A DNA stretch of 64,000 bases from Xanthocytophaga agilis (lineage in GTDB: Bacteria > Bacteroidota > Bacteroidia > Cytophagales > 172606-1). Shown piece by piece: positions 44,699 to 55,600 of the stretch. Every line of letters begins with the position of its first letter. Within the stretch, counting starts at the first letter, position 1. A model generated the notes under the pieces. The model saw nothing but the letters and a program-made list of their open reading frames with translations. It ran no database searches and was not told the DNA's origin. A program made the position numbers and the translations under genes. Location of the stretch: contig NZ_JASJOU010000008.1 of assembly GCF_030068605.1 (NCBI RefSeq), positions 186,001 through 250,000 on the forward strand. The letters run 5' to 3'.

Positions 44699-45258
44699 TT
44701 TTTTGTTTGCTTGTATTCATCATTGTTTATAATCTTTTTCATGATTCTTCCCTAGGCTTCTTCATTTTTTGCTTGCCCAAAAAACGAAGCAAAAAAGGGC
44801 ACCTTTTCCCGAACCTCCCGCCCACAAGCCAAAGGCCAACCTCGCGGGAAAAGGATTGCCTACGCACCTACACAACCGCACACGATTGAAGTGACTAATA
44901 ATCGCTTTGTATCATGTGCTAATTAAGTTATAATACCAAATTAAAATTGAGTATGTGTATTCCTAACCGGTCAGAGATCGGATGAAAGTAGTTACTTGGC
45001 TGAGTGAGCGACTTTTTACGCAGTTATAATTTAAAATTAGTATAAGAAAAAGTCTACGATTATATTTTAGATGAAACAAAGAGAGATATGATCCCTTTAA
45101 ATGCGAACCGCTGTAGCTGTGCGCTAGGCCTCTTTCTGCCGCGAGGAAAGCCCCTTATCCTGTCCCATAACTTTTTCAATTTTGCAGCTTTTAGGGGATA
45201 ATCTCTTTTTTGTGCCCTTACACCCTTTTTTGTCCTCCTGTAAGGATCCCGTGACAAG
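44699..45258 (+). repeat. Left arm of a large imperfect inverted repeat
   Basis: Ordered blocks match the right arm in reverse complement. 44699-44734 corresponds to 45578-45612 (36 bases, one substitution and one indel). 44791-44818 corresponds to 45458-45487. 45145-45177 corresponds to 45408-45442. 45231-45258 corresponds to 45316-45343 (28 bases, four mismatches). The arm carries extra sequence between blocks two and three. Confidence 0.7.
44929..45046. mobile_element. Possible small MITE-like insert
   Basis: About 118 bases lie within the left repeat arm. The ends TACCAAATTAAAATT (44934 side) and, from the other end, TACTAATTTTAAATT agree at 12 of 15 positions as terminal inverted repeats. 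This segment is absent from the right arm. The sequences are AT-rich, so chance similarity is possible. Confidence 0.3.
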
Positions 45259-45315
45259 ACCGGCGGCTTTTCCTACTGGAGATATTTTTTTCCTCAAACG
45301 GTAAGCATGGCTCTA

Positions 45316-45612
45316 TTTGTCAAGAGATCCTTTCAGGAGGACAGCGTGTGGATGTTCCTTTCAGAAGGACAGGAAAAGTATTTTTTCTTTATTGACAAAC
45401 CATATTTCCAGAAAAGATATGGGACAAGATAAGGGAAAGCCCATGGCTCTGTGCGGGGGAGGTTCGGTAGAAAGTGCCCTTTTTTGCTCACACACAGACT
45501 GGCTCACCAAACTCTCATTTGGTGCCCTGCTTTTGGGCAAAAAAAAGTAACAAGGTGATAGGAAGAGAAATGTTCTGGATTATAACAATGATGAATACAA
45601 GCAAGCAAAAAA
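45316..45612 (-). repeat. Right arm of the inverted repeat
   Basis: This is the reverse-oriented copy of the 44699-45258 element. Core pieces are GCAAAAAAGGGCAC, CCGAACCTCC and CCCTTATCTTGTCCCAT, in the same order as the left arm and the partial copy at 26751. It includes an extra local hairpin around 45492-45515 (CACCAAA / TTTGGTG). Confidence 0.7.
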
Positions 45613-45684
45613 GAAGGAGCCGCAAGAAGAATGACGAAAGGAACAATAAACCAACTCAGAATGAGAGTTCTCAAAAACAAAATC

Positions 45685-45722
45685 AACGTCTATACTCTTT
45701 TCAAAAGCATAAACGCTGATTT
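45685..45722. repeat. Second copy of the 15-nt-loop hairpin
   Basis: The loop ACTCTTTTCAAAAGC flanked by CTAT / ATAA is the same as at 26637-26660. The stem AAAATCAACGTCTAT / ATAAACGCTGATTTT has two mismatches that remain G-U pairable. It lies just after the final gene of the ASPIC operon and may terminate it from the minus side. Confidence 0.6.
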
Positions 45723-45762
45723 TGTTTAAATACAACCTGCCACAATCCATTGTAACGATACT

Positions 45763-48700
45763 CTATTTTTTAGCCACAGAGAGTAAAGGTTTTACTTCCT
45801 TGAGTATCTGTAGAGAGTTATTATTTCTTGCCACTAAGAAAAGAGTTCCTTCGTTGGTTTTCAGCTTTTTAATGCTTCTGACTTCTCCCTCCAAGAAAAA
45901 GCCACATTCTGTTGGAAGTACAGAACGAAATCCTCCTTTGCCATTCCCTTCCAGCAATAAGCCATAGCTAGCGTCATAACGACCCTGATACGGGTTAATA
46001 CCATAGAAATTACCACCCAGCAACACATCCGGATTGGTGTCAGAGTTGACATCTTCTATGGCAAATGCAAATATTTTAGAGAATTGCGCTTCTACAGGCA
46101 ACGCTTTGACCTTAAATTGTCCCTTTCCGGCATTTTCAAGATACACACTTTCAAATGTATTTACTTCTCTGATTTCAGCGCTATCCAGATCGTTCTCTGA
46201 GAATATCTGATTAATTGGTTTTCCCGCAAATGATTTAAAATCTCTGAATTTTTTGTTGATCACAGAAGGCAATTGTTTCCCCAGTTCGTCTTTGGATGCA
46301 ATAGTAAACCAGTCATCTCCTCGATTGTAAGTTACGATTTGATCCAGGGTCTGATTATGATCTATATCTTTCACATACATTCTGAGTGCAGACGCATCAC
46401 CGCTTTTCCGCAGTTTTGTGTTGGTACCCAAATTACCCAGTACAAAATCCCAATCCCCATCTTTATCAAAATCAGCAGCAGCGACAGACTGCCAGAAGCC
46501 ATTCAGGGAGGCAGTATTCTGTTTTTGAGAACCCATACCTTCCAGACTAAATGACAGAGCAGACTTCTTAAATGTGTTTTTCTGGTTTTCAAAAATGGTT
46601 GGACTCATCCAATCCCCTACGACCAACAAATCAAGATCCTTGTCCTTGTCTATGTCTGTCCAGATAGCATCTGTAATCATTCCCGCCTTCCGGAGATCAG
46701 GAGCTAGTTGAGTAGTTTTATCGGTAAACTTCCCTTTGCCATCATTCACCAGTAAATAGGAATCAGGGATCTTACCATAGGCATACGCCATAACTCTTCC
46801 ACCTACGAATAAATCCAAGTCTCCGTCCTGGTCAAAATCAATAGGTCGCACACAAGACTTATTGGTATACATAGGAGGCAGATTATCCTTTCCACAGCTA
46901 AAGTTGCCTTTTCCATCATTTAGATAGATTCGGTCAAACTGCTCAGGCATAGTATTATAAAATTCATTACCCCCACTTACCACATATAAGTCAAGATCCT
47001 TATCGCCATCGGCATCAAAAAATACAGCGTCTACATCTTCATAAAGTGAGTCAGCCCCAAACACAGCATTGGAAGAACTTGCGGTAAATGTCCCGTTTGC
47101 CTTTTGTACAAACAACTTACCGGATTGCCATTTAGCACCTCCTACATAGAAATCATCCAGATTATCTCCGTTTACATCACCAATAGCCAGTGCAGGGCCT
47201 TCTGTTGAGACTTTAAACGGCATCAACATCTCCCGGTTAAAATCATAATATGAATTCTCCTTGTGTTTATAGTCCAGCTTTAGCAGCTCTGTTATATCCT
47301 GAAAAACAGGCGTTGGTGCAGGCGAAAACAATGCCGTTTCTTCTATCTGAGCATCTGTCTGTTTCAATACCAGAAGCTGATTCGCTTTTACCTGAGTTTT
47401 CACTTCTGCTTTTGCATTTCCCCAGATAACTATCACACTATCCAAGGTTGTTGTTTGCCCCAGGCCAAAGACCAGAACAGGATCTACAGAAGACAAAAAG
47501 CCTCGGGTAGGCATCAGTTCCTGCACCAGTTTTTTTCCTTTATGGATTAATGTAACCTTAGCACCTACTCCAAACGTATTGGGAGCTGTCCCTTGTAGCT
47601 TTACCTTCAGATAGTTTGTCTCTGTGTACTTTGGTGAGGAGGTATTCTCTGTTTTTTCACCTGTTCGAGTTTGATTTCGGTAGATACTGGCAGGTTCATT
47701 AATGTTGTTGGTAATCAGATCCAGGTCGCCATCATTATCCAGATCGGCATAGGTTGCACCATTCGCAATAGTAGCCTCTCCCATCCCCCAATCAGCAGAT
47801 TTATCCTGGTATTGTAAAGAAGAGGTTCCTTTGAAGATATAATTGTGGACCTTTCCCTCAGGCATCTGTGTAATAGCCTGTTTATCATACACATTCATAC
47901 CGTTCATCATGGCATACTTGATTGAGTCTGTATAAATGTATTTGAGATAATCCAGGTTATTGGGGCGTTTCACAATACCATTTGTGATAAACAAATCTTT
48001 GATACCGTCATTATCATAATCAGCCAGCAAAGGGGACCAGCTCCAGTCTGTAGCTACAACGCCAGCCAATGCAGCCACATCAACAAACCGCTTGCCTGAG
48101 AAATTTAGCTGCAGACAGTTACGGCTAAATTGATGATGATACCCATAACTCAGTTTGTTTAAATAAATATCCAATGGATCCTCACCCATTGATGACTTTT
48201 CAGTTACCTCATCTTCCGGATACATATCCAGATTCATAAGATCAAAAAAGCCATCATTATTGATATCAGCAGCATCCACTCCCATAGAGTAACGACTCAA
48301 GTGTGGAATAGCCGTTTTTACAGTTTCAGTGAAGGTGCCATTATGATTATTAATATAGTAATAGTCATCTTCATGAAAATCATTAGCAACATAAATGTCA
48401 TCCCATCCATCGTTGTTCAGATCAGATACCACAATGCCTAATCCATACCCCATTAAGGCCTGATAGATGCCAGCTTTTGCACTTACATCTACAAACTTTT
48501 TTGTATTCTTTGAAGCTGATGTATCTCCACTCTTTTTGATCATTGTATTTTCAAACAAATAGTCTCCTGCTTCGTTGTTTTTAAATACACGGGTTGAAAC
48601 GTATTCGTAACTACGGGCAGTATGTACAGCATGAGTCAACAGATACATATCCAGGTCTCCATCTTTGTCATAATCAAAAAAAGCAGCCTGTGTAGCAAAG

Positions 48701-49227
48701 CCTGTGAAGTCCAGTCCATAATCTGCTGCTTTTTCAGTAAAGGTCAGATCACCATTATTGATAAACAACTCATTGGCACCTTCTAGTCCCTTGTAATTTC
48801 CAACTGCACATACATAAATATCCAGCAGGCCATCGCCATTTACATCAGCCATTGTTACCCCTGTTTTCCAGTCAGCAAATCCTTCCACTCCTGCCTTTTC
48901 GGAAATATCGTCAAACTGCATATTTCCTTTATTGAGATACAGTTTATTTTTTCCCTGATTGGAAACGAAAAACAAATCCGTTAATCCATCATTGTTGATA
49001 TCTCCGGCGGACACTCCTGCTCCATTGTAGTAGTACAAATATTCCAGTATATTCAGTTTTTCATCATAATCGGGTAGTTTGTTTGTAAAGCCTATCCGGG
49101 TTTGTGTAGAATCCAGTTTCTGAAATAAAGCATTCTCATTGGTCTTTTTAGGATTGCACGCTGTGAAACTATATATAGCCAGTAAAAAACATGCCGCACC
49201 TGCAATCCTATTATATAAATATCGCAT
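45763..49227 (-). CDS. ASPIC/UnbV VCBS-repeat lipoprotein, third paralogue
   Basis: This 1,154-residue outer-membrane-type lipoprotein (lipobox FTAC, Cys24) begins FTNKLPDYDEKLNILEYLYYYNGAGVSAGDINNDG. Seven calcium-loop/FG-GAP-type motifs (GDINNDGLTD, ADVNGDGLLD, FDYDKDGDLD, SDLNNDGWDD, ADINNDGFFD, ADYDNDGIKD, ADLDNDGDLD) form a first propeller. An ASPIC/UnbV domain lies near residues 530-620 (FGVGAKVTLIHKGKKLVQELMPTRGFLSSVD). Seven more motifs (from GDVNGDNLDD to EDVNSDTNPD) form a second propeller. It is the last of three tandem paralogues, starting 44 bases after the stop of 49272. Such proteins are common near SusC/D pairs in Bacteroidota; the ligand is unknown. Confidence 0.9.
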   Translation of the reverse strand: MRYLYNRIAGAACFLLAIYSFTACNPKKTNENALFQKLDSTQTRIGFTNKLPDYDEKLNILEYLYYYNGAGVSAGDINNDGLTDLFFVSNQGKNKLYLNKGNMQFDDISEKAGVEGFADWKTGVTMADVNGDGLLDIYVCAVGNYKGLEGANELFINNGDLTFTEKAADYGLDFTGFATQAAFFDYDKDGDLDMYLLTHAVHTARSYEYVSTRVFKNNEAGDYLFENTMIKKSGDTSASKNTKKFVDVSAKAGIYQALMGYGLGIVVSDLNNDGWDDIYVANDFHEDDYYYINNHNGTFTETVKTAIPHLSRYSMGVDAADINNDGFFDLMNLDMYPEDEVTEKSSMGEDPLDIYLNKLSYGYHHQFSRNCLQLNFSGKRFVDVAALAGVVATDWSWSPLLADYDNDGIKDLFITNGIVKRPNNLDYLKYIYTDSIKYAMMNGMNVYDKQAITQMPEGKVHNYIFKGTSSLQYQDKSADWGMGEATIANGATYADLDNDGDLDLITNNINEPASIYRNQTRTGEKTENTSSPKYTETNYLKVKLQGTAPNTFGVGAKVTLIHKGKKLVQELMPTRGFLSSVDPVLVFGLGQTTTLDSVIVIWGNAKAEVKTQVKANQLLVLKQTDAQIEETALFSPAPTPVFQDITELLKLDYKHKENSYYDFNREMLMPFKVSTEGPALAIGDVNGDNLDDFYVGGAKWQSGKLFVQKANGTFTASSSNAVFGADSLYEDVDAVFFDADGDKDLDLYVVSGGNEFYNTMPEQFDRIYLNDGKGNFSCGKDNLPPMYTNKSCVRPIDFDQDGDLDLFVGGRVMAYAYGKIPDSYLLVNDGKGKFTDKTTQLAPDLRKAGMITDAIWTDIDKDKDLDLLVVGDWMSPTIFENQKNTFKKSALSFSLEGMGSQKQNTASLNGFWQSVAAADFDKDGDWDFVLGNLGTNTKLRKSGDASALRMYVKDIDHNQTLDQIVTYNRGDDWFTIASKDELGKQLPSVINKKFRDFKSFAGKPINQIFSENDLDSAEIREVNTFESVYLENAGKGQFKVKALPVEAQFSKIFAFAIEDVNSDTNPDVLLGGNFYGINPYQGRYDASYGLLLEGNGKGGFRSVLPTECGFFLEGEVRSIKKLKTNEGTLFLVARNNNSLQILKEVKPLLSVAKK

Positions 49228-49271
49228 ACTATTAATCGTGAAAATGAGTGGTTTATGTTTGTACTTCTTCC

Positions 49272-52200
49272 CTACTGCAGCCTTCCCTGCTTTTTAACTG
49301 CTATTACCTGAAGTGGATCATTGTTTTTGGCAAGAATAATATATTCCTTACCACCTGCTGTTTTGACCTTCTGCATACGACGCACCTGACCTCGTGTGTA
49401 GAAACCAGATTGGGCGGAACGTATCACTTCAAAATTACCTTTTCCTTTTCCTTCCAGAACTAATCCATGATTGGCATCATAACGTCCCATTTCTGGTACT
49501 ACATTATAGAAATTGCCTGTAAGTAAAATATCCAGCTTTCCATCCTCGTTGTAATCCAAAGTCTCTATTCCAAAAATAGGAGCAAACTGTACTTCCAATG
49601 GTAAGGCTTTTAGTGTAAACCGGAAGTTGCCATCGTTTATCAGCAAACTAGTATTGGCATTGGTTACCTGCTTTACAATGGCCGATTGCAATTGTTCTTC
49701 GCTGAATATTTCATCAATTTGTTTTCCTGCAAAGTCTGCATACTTTACAAATTTCTTCTTCACCTCAGGCATTTGTTTCTGCAAATCGTGTTTTAATACC
49801 ATAGGATAGCTCTTGCCATCTTCCGCTACACAAGTAATGATTTGCTCTACATTCCCGTTTTTATCAAAATCAGATACATATAGTTTAGCGGGCGTAGCAG
49901 TATCTCCTTTGATACGGGAGTTCACACCCCAGTTACCCAAAATAAAATCCAGATCTCCATCTGTATCAATATCAGCAGCCCTGATTCGAGTCCACCAACC
50001 CTCTGAGTCAGGAATTGCTGATTTACTTTCACGTACCAACTTATTCCCTCTCTGGTTTTCAAAGATGGTAACCTGCATCCAGTCACCCACCAGAATAAGT
50101 TCTGGGTATTTATCTCCATTTACATCCTGCCATACAGCATCTGTAATCATGCCAAGTTCACTTTGAGGCAGGTAACGTTTGGTGTAATTTTTAAAATTAC
50201 CTGTACCATCGTTGACATACAGATAGCTAGGTGCATCATATCCATACTTACCCGGAATCATTCTTCCCCCAATAAACAGATCGATGTCACCATCCTGATC
50301 AAAGTCAGTAGCAGCTACACAGGAACCATTGTCAGCAATGGATGGAAGTCTGGTATCTCTGGTCAAATTGCCTTTGCCGTCATTCAGATACAACCTATCC
50401 TGCTGTTCAGGAGAGCCATTGAGAAACTCATTGCTTCCTGTTACTACATACAGATCAAAGTCCTTATCGCCATCAGCATCAAAAAACACAGCATCTACAT
50501 CTTCATAGATTGAATCCAGAGCCAGTGCAGGCATTTGGGTATCTGAGAAAGTTCCGTTCTTTCCCTGCACAAACAATTTCTTGGGTTGTCCTGCAGCTCC
50601 TCCCAGATATACATCCTCCAAACCATCTCCATTGACATCTCCGGTTGCCAATGCAGGTCCCTGAGTAGAATACATCTGCTTGAGTAATACATCCCTATTA
50701 TAATCTACAAAATTGCTTTCCTTGTGAATGTAATTCAGATTGGAAGCTACAGTAGCATCTACAAAACACGAAGTTGTTTTAGCAGATGCATCTGGTTTCC
50801 AGACCAGATTTGCTTGAGCATGATCAAGCGTCAAATCTTTATCTGCGGTTACATTGGTGAGTATCTGTTTTTTATCATCCGGCCATACAACCGTGAGAGA
50901 ATCTATCTTGGGATTTTTTCCAAGACCAAAGATCATCACCAGATCTACTGACGATTGAAACCCCCGATTAGGCATCTGTTGCAGGTATTGCGTAGTACCT
51001 TGCTGATGTACCCATACCTTAGTACCAATACCACTCAGATTTTTGGGATATCCTTTTAACTTTATTCTCAGGTAGTGTGATTTAAGCTTTTCTGAGCTTT
51101 TATTTTTAAATACGCTCAACGGGGAATTTATATTGCTTACTACCAGGTCCATGTCTCCATCATTATCCAAATCACCGTAGGCTGATCCATTGGAAAAATT
51201 AGGATCTGCTAATCCCCAGTCAAAAGCAGTATTCGTAAAACGGAGATTGCCTTCGTTTTTAAAAGCGTAGTTGGGAATTGGCTGTACAGGCATTTTATTG
51301 ATCAGATCCGGAATGTTAGTCGAGCCAGTTTCCAATGCCTGCCGCATTGTTTCTTCGCTACCCAGATAATTTACAAAGTCCTGATCTGTTAAATCCTTGG
51401 CAATTCCATTGGCTACAAAAATGTCTTTCAACCCATCGTTATCCATATCAAACAATAAAGCCCCCCAACTCCAATCTGTAGCATGCACTCCAGATAAAGC
51501 AGCAACCTCGCTAAAACTTCCATCTCCATTGTTCAGATGCAGCATATTCCGGTTGAACTGATAGTGAAAGTCTTTTGACACCAATAACCGTTGCCGGTCA
51601 TAGTCTTCGTATGTCATCATGGTCTTCAGACGAGTATCACTACCTGGCAACATATCCGTTACAAAAATGTCGAGATTGCCATCATTGTTTATATCTGCAA
51701 TATCAGCCCCCATAGATGACAGACTGATGTGATCCATCTCTTTGGTCAGAGACTCTGTAAAAGTTCCATCATGATTATTGATATACAGATAGTCTCTTTC
51801 ATAAAAGTCATTAGAAATATAGATGTCCAGCCAGTTATCATTATTAACATCTCCGACTGTGATACCCAGACCAAAACCTATCAGACTACCATAAACACCA
51901 GCTTGTTCACTTACATCAGTAAACCGCTCGCCATCATTTCTGAAGAATTTATGTCCTCCCAGTCTGTCACGCTGCAAACGAATATTTGCATCACGCAAAA
52001 TGCTGATAGGTGTAAAGCTGTTATTGAGCAGATACATATCCAGATCGCCATCCCGGTCATAGTCAAAGAAAGCAGCATGTGTAGAAAATCCCTGATCATC
52101 CAAGCCATACTGTATTGCTTTCTCTGTGAATGTCAGGTTACCATTATTGATAAATAACTCATTGGCCCGATCATCATTCTTGCGATTCCCTGAATTACAC

Positions 52201-52592
52201 ACATAAATATCCAGTAATCCATCGCCGTTCACGTCTGCAAATGTTGCACCGGTACTCCAGGCACGTTTTCCAGCAACCCCCGCCTTTGTTGTGATATTCT
52301 CAAACTCAAAATTCCCTTTATTCAGATACAGCTGGTTATCACCAAAATTGGAGGTAACAAAAATATCTGCCAGGCCATCATTATTAATATCACCAATGGC
52401 GACTCCTCCCCCATTATAGAAATTACGGTAATTGAAAATGTGAAAATCAGAGGTATTATCTACTTTATTGACAAAATCAATATGCGTTTTTTCGGTAGGT
52501 AGTGCTTCAAAAAGTGGGTCTTTGGGCGCTTCTTTTTTAGTCGAACAGCTTCCCAATGCTATTACCCCACATAACCAAACTATTTTTCGCAT
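49272..52592 (-). CDS. ASPIC/UnbV VCBS-repeat lipoprotein, second paralogue
   Basis: This protein of about 1,106 residues starts from the ATG at 52592 (MRKIVWLCGVIALGSCS); the longer frame adds 16 residues before it. The lipobox is LGSC. Its plan is the same as its neighbours. First come seven Asp-rich motifs (GDINNDGLAD, ADVNGDGLLD, FDYDRDGDLD, GDVNNDNWLD, ADINNDGNLD, FDMDNDGLKD, GDLDNDGDMD). The ASPIC/UnbV block lies near 505-590 (LSGIGTKVWVHQQGTTQYLQQMPNRGFQSSVD). Seven further motifs run from GDVNGDGLED to LDYNEDGKLD. The spacing of 53 and 44 bases to the paralogues on either side shows one transcript. Periplasmic or surface binding is inferred; no catalytic residues are recognised. Confidence 0.9.
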   Translation of the reverse strand: MRKIVWLCGVIALGSCSTKKEAPKDPLFEALPTEKTHIDFVNKVDNTSDFHIFNYRNFYNGGGVAIGDINNDGLADIFVTSNFGDNQLYLNKGNFEFENITTKAGVAGKRAWSTGATFADVNGDGLLDIYVCNSGNRKNDDRANELFINNGNLTFTEKAIQYGLDDQGFSTHAAFFDYDRDGDLDMYLLNNSFTPISILRDANIRLQRDRLGGHKFFRNDGERFTDVSEQAGVYGSLIGFGLGITVGDVNNDNWLDIYISNDFYERDYLYINNHDGTFTESLTKEMDHISLSSMGADIADINNDGNLDIFVTDMLPGSDTRLKTMMTYEDYDRQRLLVSKDFHYQFNRNMLHLNNGDGSFSEVAALSGVHATDWSWGALLFDMDNDGLKDIFVANGIAKDLTDQDFVNYLGSEETMRQALETGSTNIPDLINKMPVQPIPNYAFKNEGNLRFTNTAFDWGLADPNFSNGSAYGDLDNDGDMDLVVSNINSPLSVFKNKSSEKLKSHYLRIKLKGYPKNLSGIGTKVWVHQQGTTQYLQQMPNRGFQSSVDLVMIFGLGKNPKIDSLTVVWPDDKKQILTNVTADKDLTLDHAQANLVWKPDASAKTTSCFVDATVASNLNYIHKESNFVDYNRDVLLKQMYSTQGPALATGDVNGDGLEDVYLGGAAGQPKKLFVQGKNGTFSDTQMPALALDSIYEDVDAVFFDADGDKDFDLYVVTGSNEFLNGSPEQQDRLYLNDGKGNLTRDTRLPSIADNGSCVAATDFDQDGDIDLFIGGRMIPGKYGYDAPSYLYVNDGTGNFKNYTKRYLPQSELGMITDAVWQDVNGDKYPELILVGDWMQVTIFENQRGNKLVRESKSAIPDSEGWWTRIRAADIDTDGDLDFILGNWGVNSRIKGDTATPAKLYVSDFDKNGNVEQIITCVAEDGKSYPMVLKHDLQKQMPEVKKKFVKYADFAGKQIDEIFSEEQLQSAIVKQVTNANTSLLINDGNFRFTLKALPLEVQFAPIFGIETLDYNEDGKLDILLTGNFYNVVPEMGRYDANHGLVLEGKGKGNFEVIRSAQSGFYTRGQVRRMQKVKTAGGKEYIILAKNNDPLQVIAVKKQGRLQ

Positions 52593-52645
52593 AATAAACG
52601 GTTCGTTTTTAGTAAAAATGGAATAGAACTGCATATCCAAAAATA

Positions 52646-55600
52646 TTACAATGGCCTTACATCCTTTTGCTGATAGACTTGTACAGGCGCGTTATTTACA
52701 GAAAATATCCAGGTAGAATTATTTATAACTTGTACATCTTTCACATCTCCCTTAACATTTAAACCAGAAAGAGACTGGCTTATATAGTCAAACTGAAAGT
52801 TTCCTTTGTTCAGAAATACAAACCCGTGGTTAGCATCCATCTTTCCAATTCGAAGATGATAATACGAATTGTTTCCACTCAGAAGCAGATCTTTCTTGCC
52901 ATCCTTGTTAATATCCTCCATTGCAATCGCATATACAGGAGCATACTGAGCCTGAGAAGGTAATGAATGCAAAACAAATCCATGAGGAGTATTTTCCAAT
53001 ACACAACTTTCTGTAAAATCAATGCGATAGGTCATAGCATTATTCAATTCACCTTCAGAAAAGACATCTTCCAATGTAGCTTCTGCATAGGATTGATAAT
53101 TGGTATATTTTCTTCGCAAAGAAACAATTTGTTCCAGTAACTCATCCCTACTAATAGCAGGATATTGTTTTTGCTGAATATAATAGCTCACTACCGGATC
53201 TATAATGCCATTCTTATCAAAATCTCCTGCATACATTCTCATAGGATAGGTAACAGAAGGCTTCATCTGGCAATTGTTTCCTAAATTACCCAGTACCAGA
53301 TCCAAGTCTCCATCTCCATCCAGGTCATCTCCAGCAATGCGATTCCACCATCCGTTCAACCATTGCTGCTCAGATCGTGCATCTCTAATCTGCAAATCCT
53401 GTACTGTGGCCTGTCCATTTTTAAAGGATAAGACTTTGGGTGACATCCATTCACCAACGATAACGATTTCAGAAAAACCATCCTTACTTAGATCCATTAC
53501 AAAAGCATCACTTACTAAGCCCAGCTTAAAATGAGAAAGAGGGACAGATGTAAAACTACCTTTCCCATTATTTAGTAGTATGAAACTTGCATCTGCTGCA
53601 GGAAATTCATTAGGTGTAGCAGTACCGCCTATAAATAAATCCAGGTCTTTGTCATTGTCGATGTCCAATACTTTTACACAGGAACCATTGGCGGTTTCTG
53701 CAGGCAATGCCGTTTTACTTTGTGAAAAGTGACAGGTTCCATCATTAATATATAAACGATCCTGTTGCACTGTAGTATTCTTACGTTGTGAAAAATCTCC
53801 ACTTACTACATACAGGTCAAGGTCCTTATCGCCATCAGCATCAAAAAACACAGCATCTTTATCTTCATAGATTGAATCCTGTACAAAGGCATCTGTTCGA
53901 ATCTCACTAAACAAGCCACTTTTTTGCTGCAGAAAAATCTTACCAACCTGGTTTCTGGCTCCTCCCAGATACAGATCCATTAATCCATCGTTATTGATGT
54001 CTCCTTTAGCTATTCGTACGCCTGAATATGAATACTGATAAGGAAGTAAAATCTGACGGGCAAAATCATTGGCGTAATTTTCTTTATGTGTGTAACGTAG
54101 TATATCTGGTGTTTCCTGAAACAGACTATTATCTATGGATTTATGTACTATGCGTTGGAAAGCATACAAATCATAGCTAATCTCTATAGCTTTATTTACT
54201 ACACTAATCGTAGAATCCTTCCATTTTCCATCTGGCCATTCAACGTGAATTTTCACCGGATTCTGATTTGTTCCCAACCCAAAATGCAACGCATCATACA
54301 TAGAAGATTGAAAGCCTTTTACAGGAGAGACTTCCTGGTATTGTGTCAGAGAATCAGAAGTTACATAGACTTTGGTATGTACTCCAAATGGATTTTGCTT
54401 CGGGCCTTTTATCTTAATCTTTACAAAACTACTTTTTGCCTGCTTATTGGATTGGTTTGCATCTGAGCTACCCTCTTCGTTTACATCTCTGCCTGTATTT
54501 TTATAGATTCGGGCTTGTTCGTTGTTATTATTAGTTACAATATCCAAATCTCCATCATTGTCCAGATCTACATAGACAGCGCCATTGGCAATAGTTGGTT
54601 TCTCAAATCCCCACTTTACCGATTGGTCTGTAAAGGTCAGATTGGCATTATTTCTGAAAATGTAGCTATGAGTAGGTGAAGAAGGCATTTTATGGATTTG
54701 TTCCATAAGCGACTCATGGGGCTGTCCGGCAGAAGCTTTCATTTCTTCATCAGCTGTATACTTGATAAAATCAGAGTTGGTAAAGTCTTTCACTTCTCCA
54801 TTGGTGACAAACAAGTCTTTCCAGCCATCATTATCAAAATCTGCAAACAAAGCAGCCCAGCTCCAGTCTGTATTGGATATACCTGCACTTTGCCCAATCT
54901 CGCTATAGGAAACTTTGCCAACACCATTGTAACTGGAAACATTTACAGTTTGATTAAGATGTAGCATATTCCGCATATTCTGATGCCAGAATCCGTTGGC
55001 AAGCATAGACTGGTAGTTATTCCAGTTGTCAGGAAAAGCCAATAGCTTTTGGCGAAGGTTATCTTCCGGAAGCATATCCAGTGTAAAGATATCGGGTCGG
55101 CTATCGTTGTTTATATCAGCAATATCCACTCCCATTGTAAAGCGGGACGTATGATCCAGCGTTTCCTGTAGCAAATCCTTAAATGTACCATCTCCCTGAT
55201 TGATGTAGAGATAATCATCTTCCACATAATCATTACCCACATAGATATCAGGTCGGCCATCCTTGTTTACATCAGCAATAGCTAGTCCCAATCCAAAACC
55301 CAGTGGATTACTTTTGATACCTGCCTCAGCTGTTACCTCTGTAAATTTGCCATTTTCATTTTTGAAAAGCTTGTCGCCAGCATAATCATCCCGTTTATTC
55401 CGCATAACAGAGGCATCTGGATTTCGTTCGTAGCTTCTCAGATTATGATTGAGAATAAAACAATCTAAATCTCCATCCAGATCGTAATCCAGAAAGGCAG
55501 CTTGTGTAGTATAGCCTGGATCATCCAGACCATATTCCTGTGCTTTTTCAGTAAAGGTCAGATTACCATTATTGACAAATAATTGATTGCGGCGTTGTTC

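Larger units (their letters stand above)
44583..45762. other. 1.2-kb non-coding block of repeats
   Basis: No convincing gene is present; short open frames beginning MSRDPYRRT / MSRDPFRRT are just the two arms of the inverted duplication. The block holds the repeat arms at 44699-45258 and 45316-45612, a MITE-like insert at 44929-45046, and a hairpin at 45685-45720. Confidence 0.6.

Noticed and set aside
45060-45550. Two short open frames starting MSRDPYRRT (minus) and MSRDPFRRT (plus)
   Set aside because: Their shared N-termini are simply the two arms of the inverted repeat (45231-45258 and 45316-45343). The rest is low-complexity and not protein-like.
46273-54964. Antisense open frames opposite the ASPIC genes
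   Set aside because: Repeated Asp/Gly/Asn codons on one strand keep the opposite strand free of stops. The antisense frames mirror the repeats and have no independent features.
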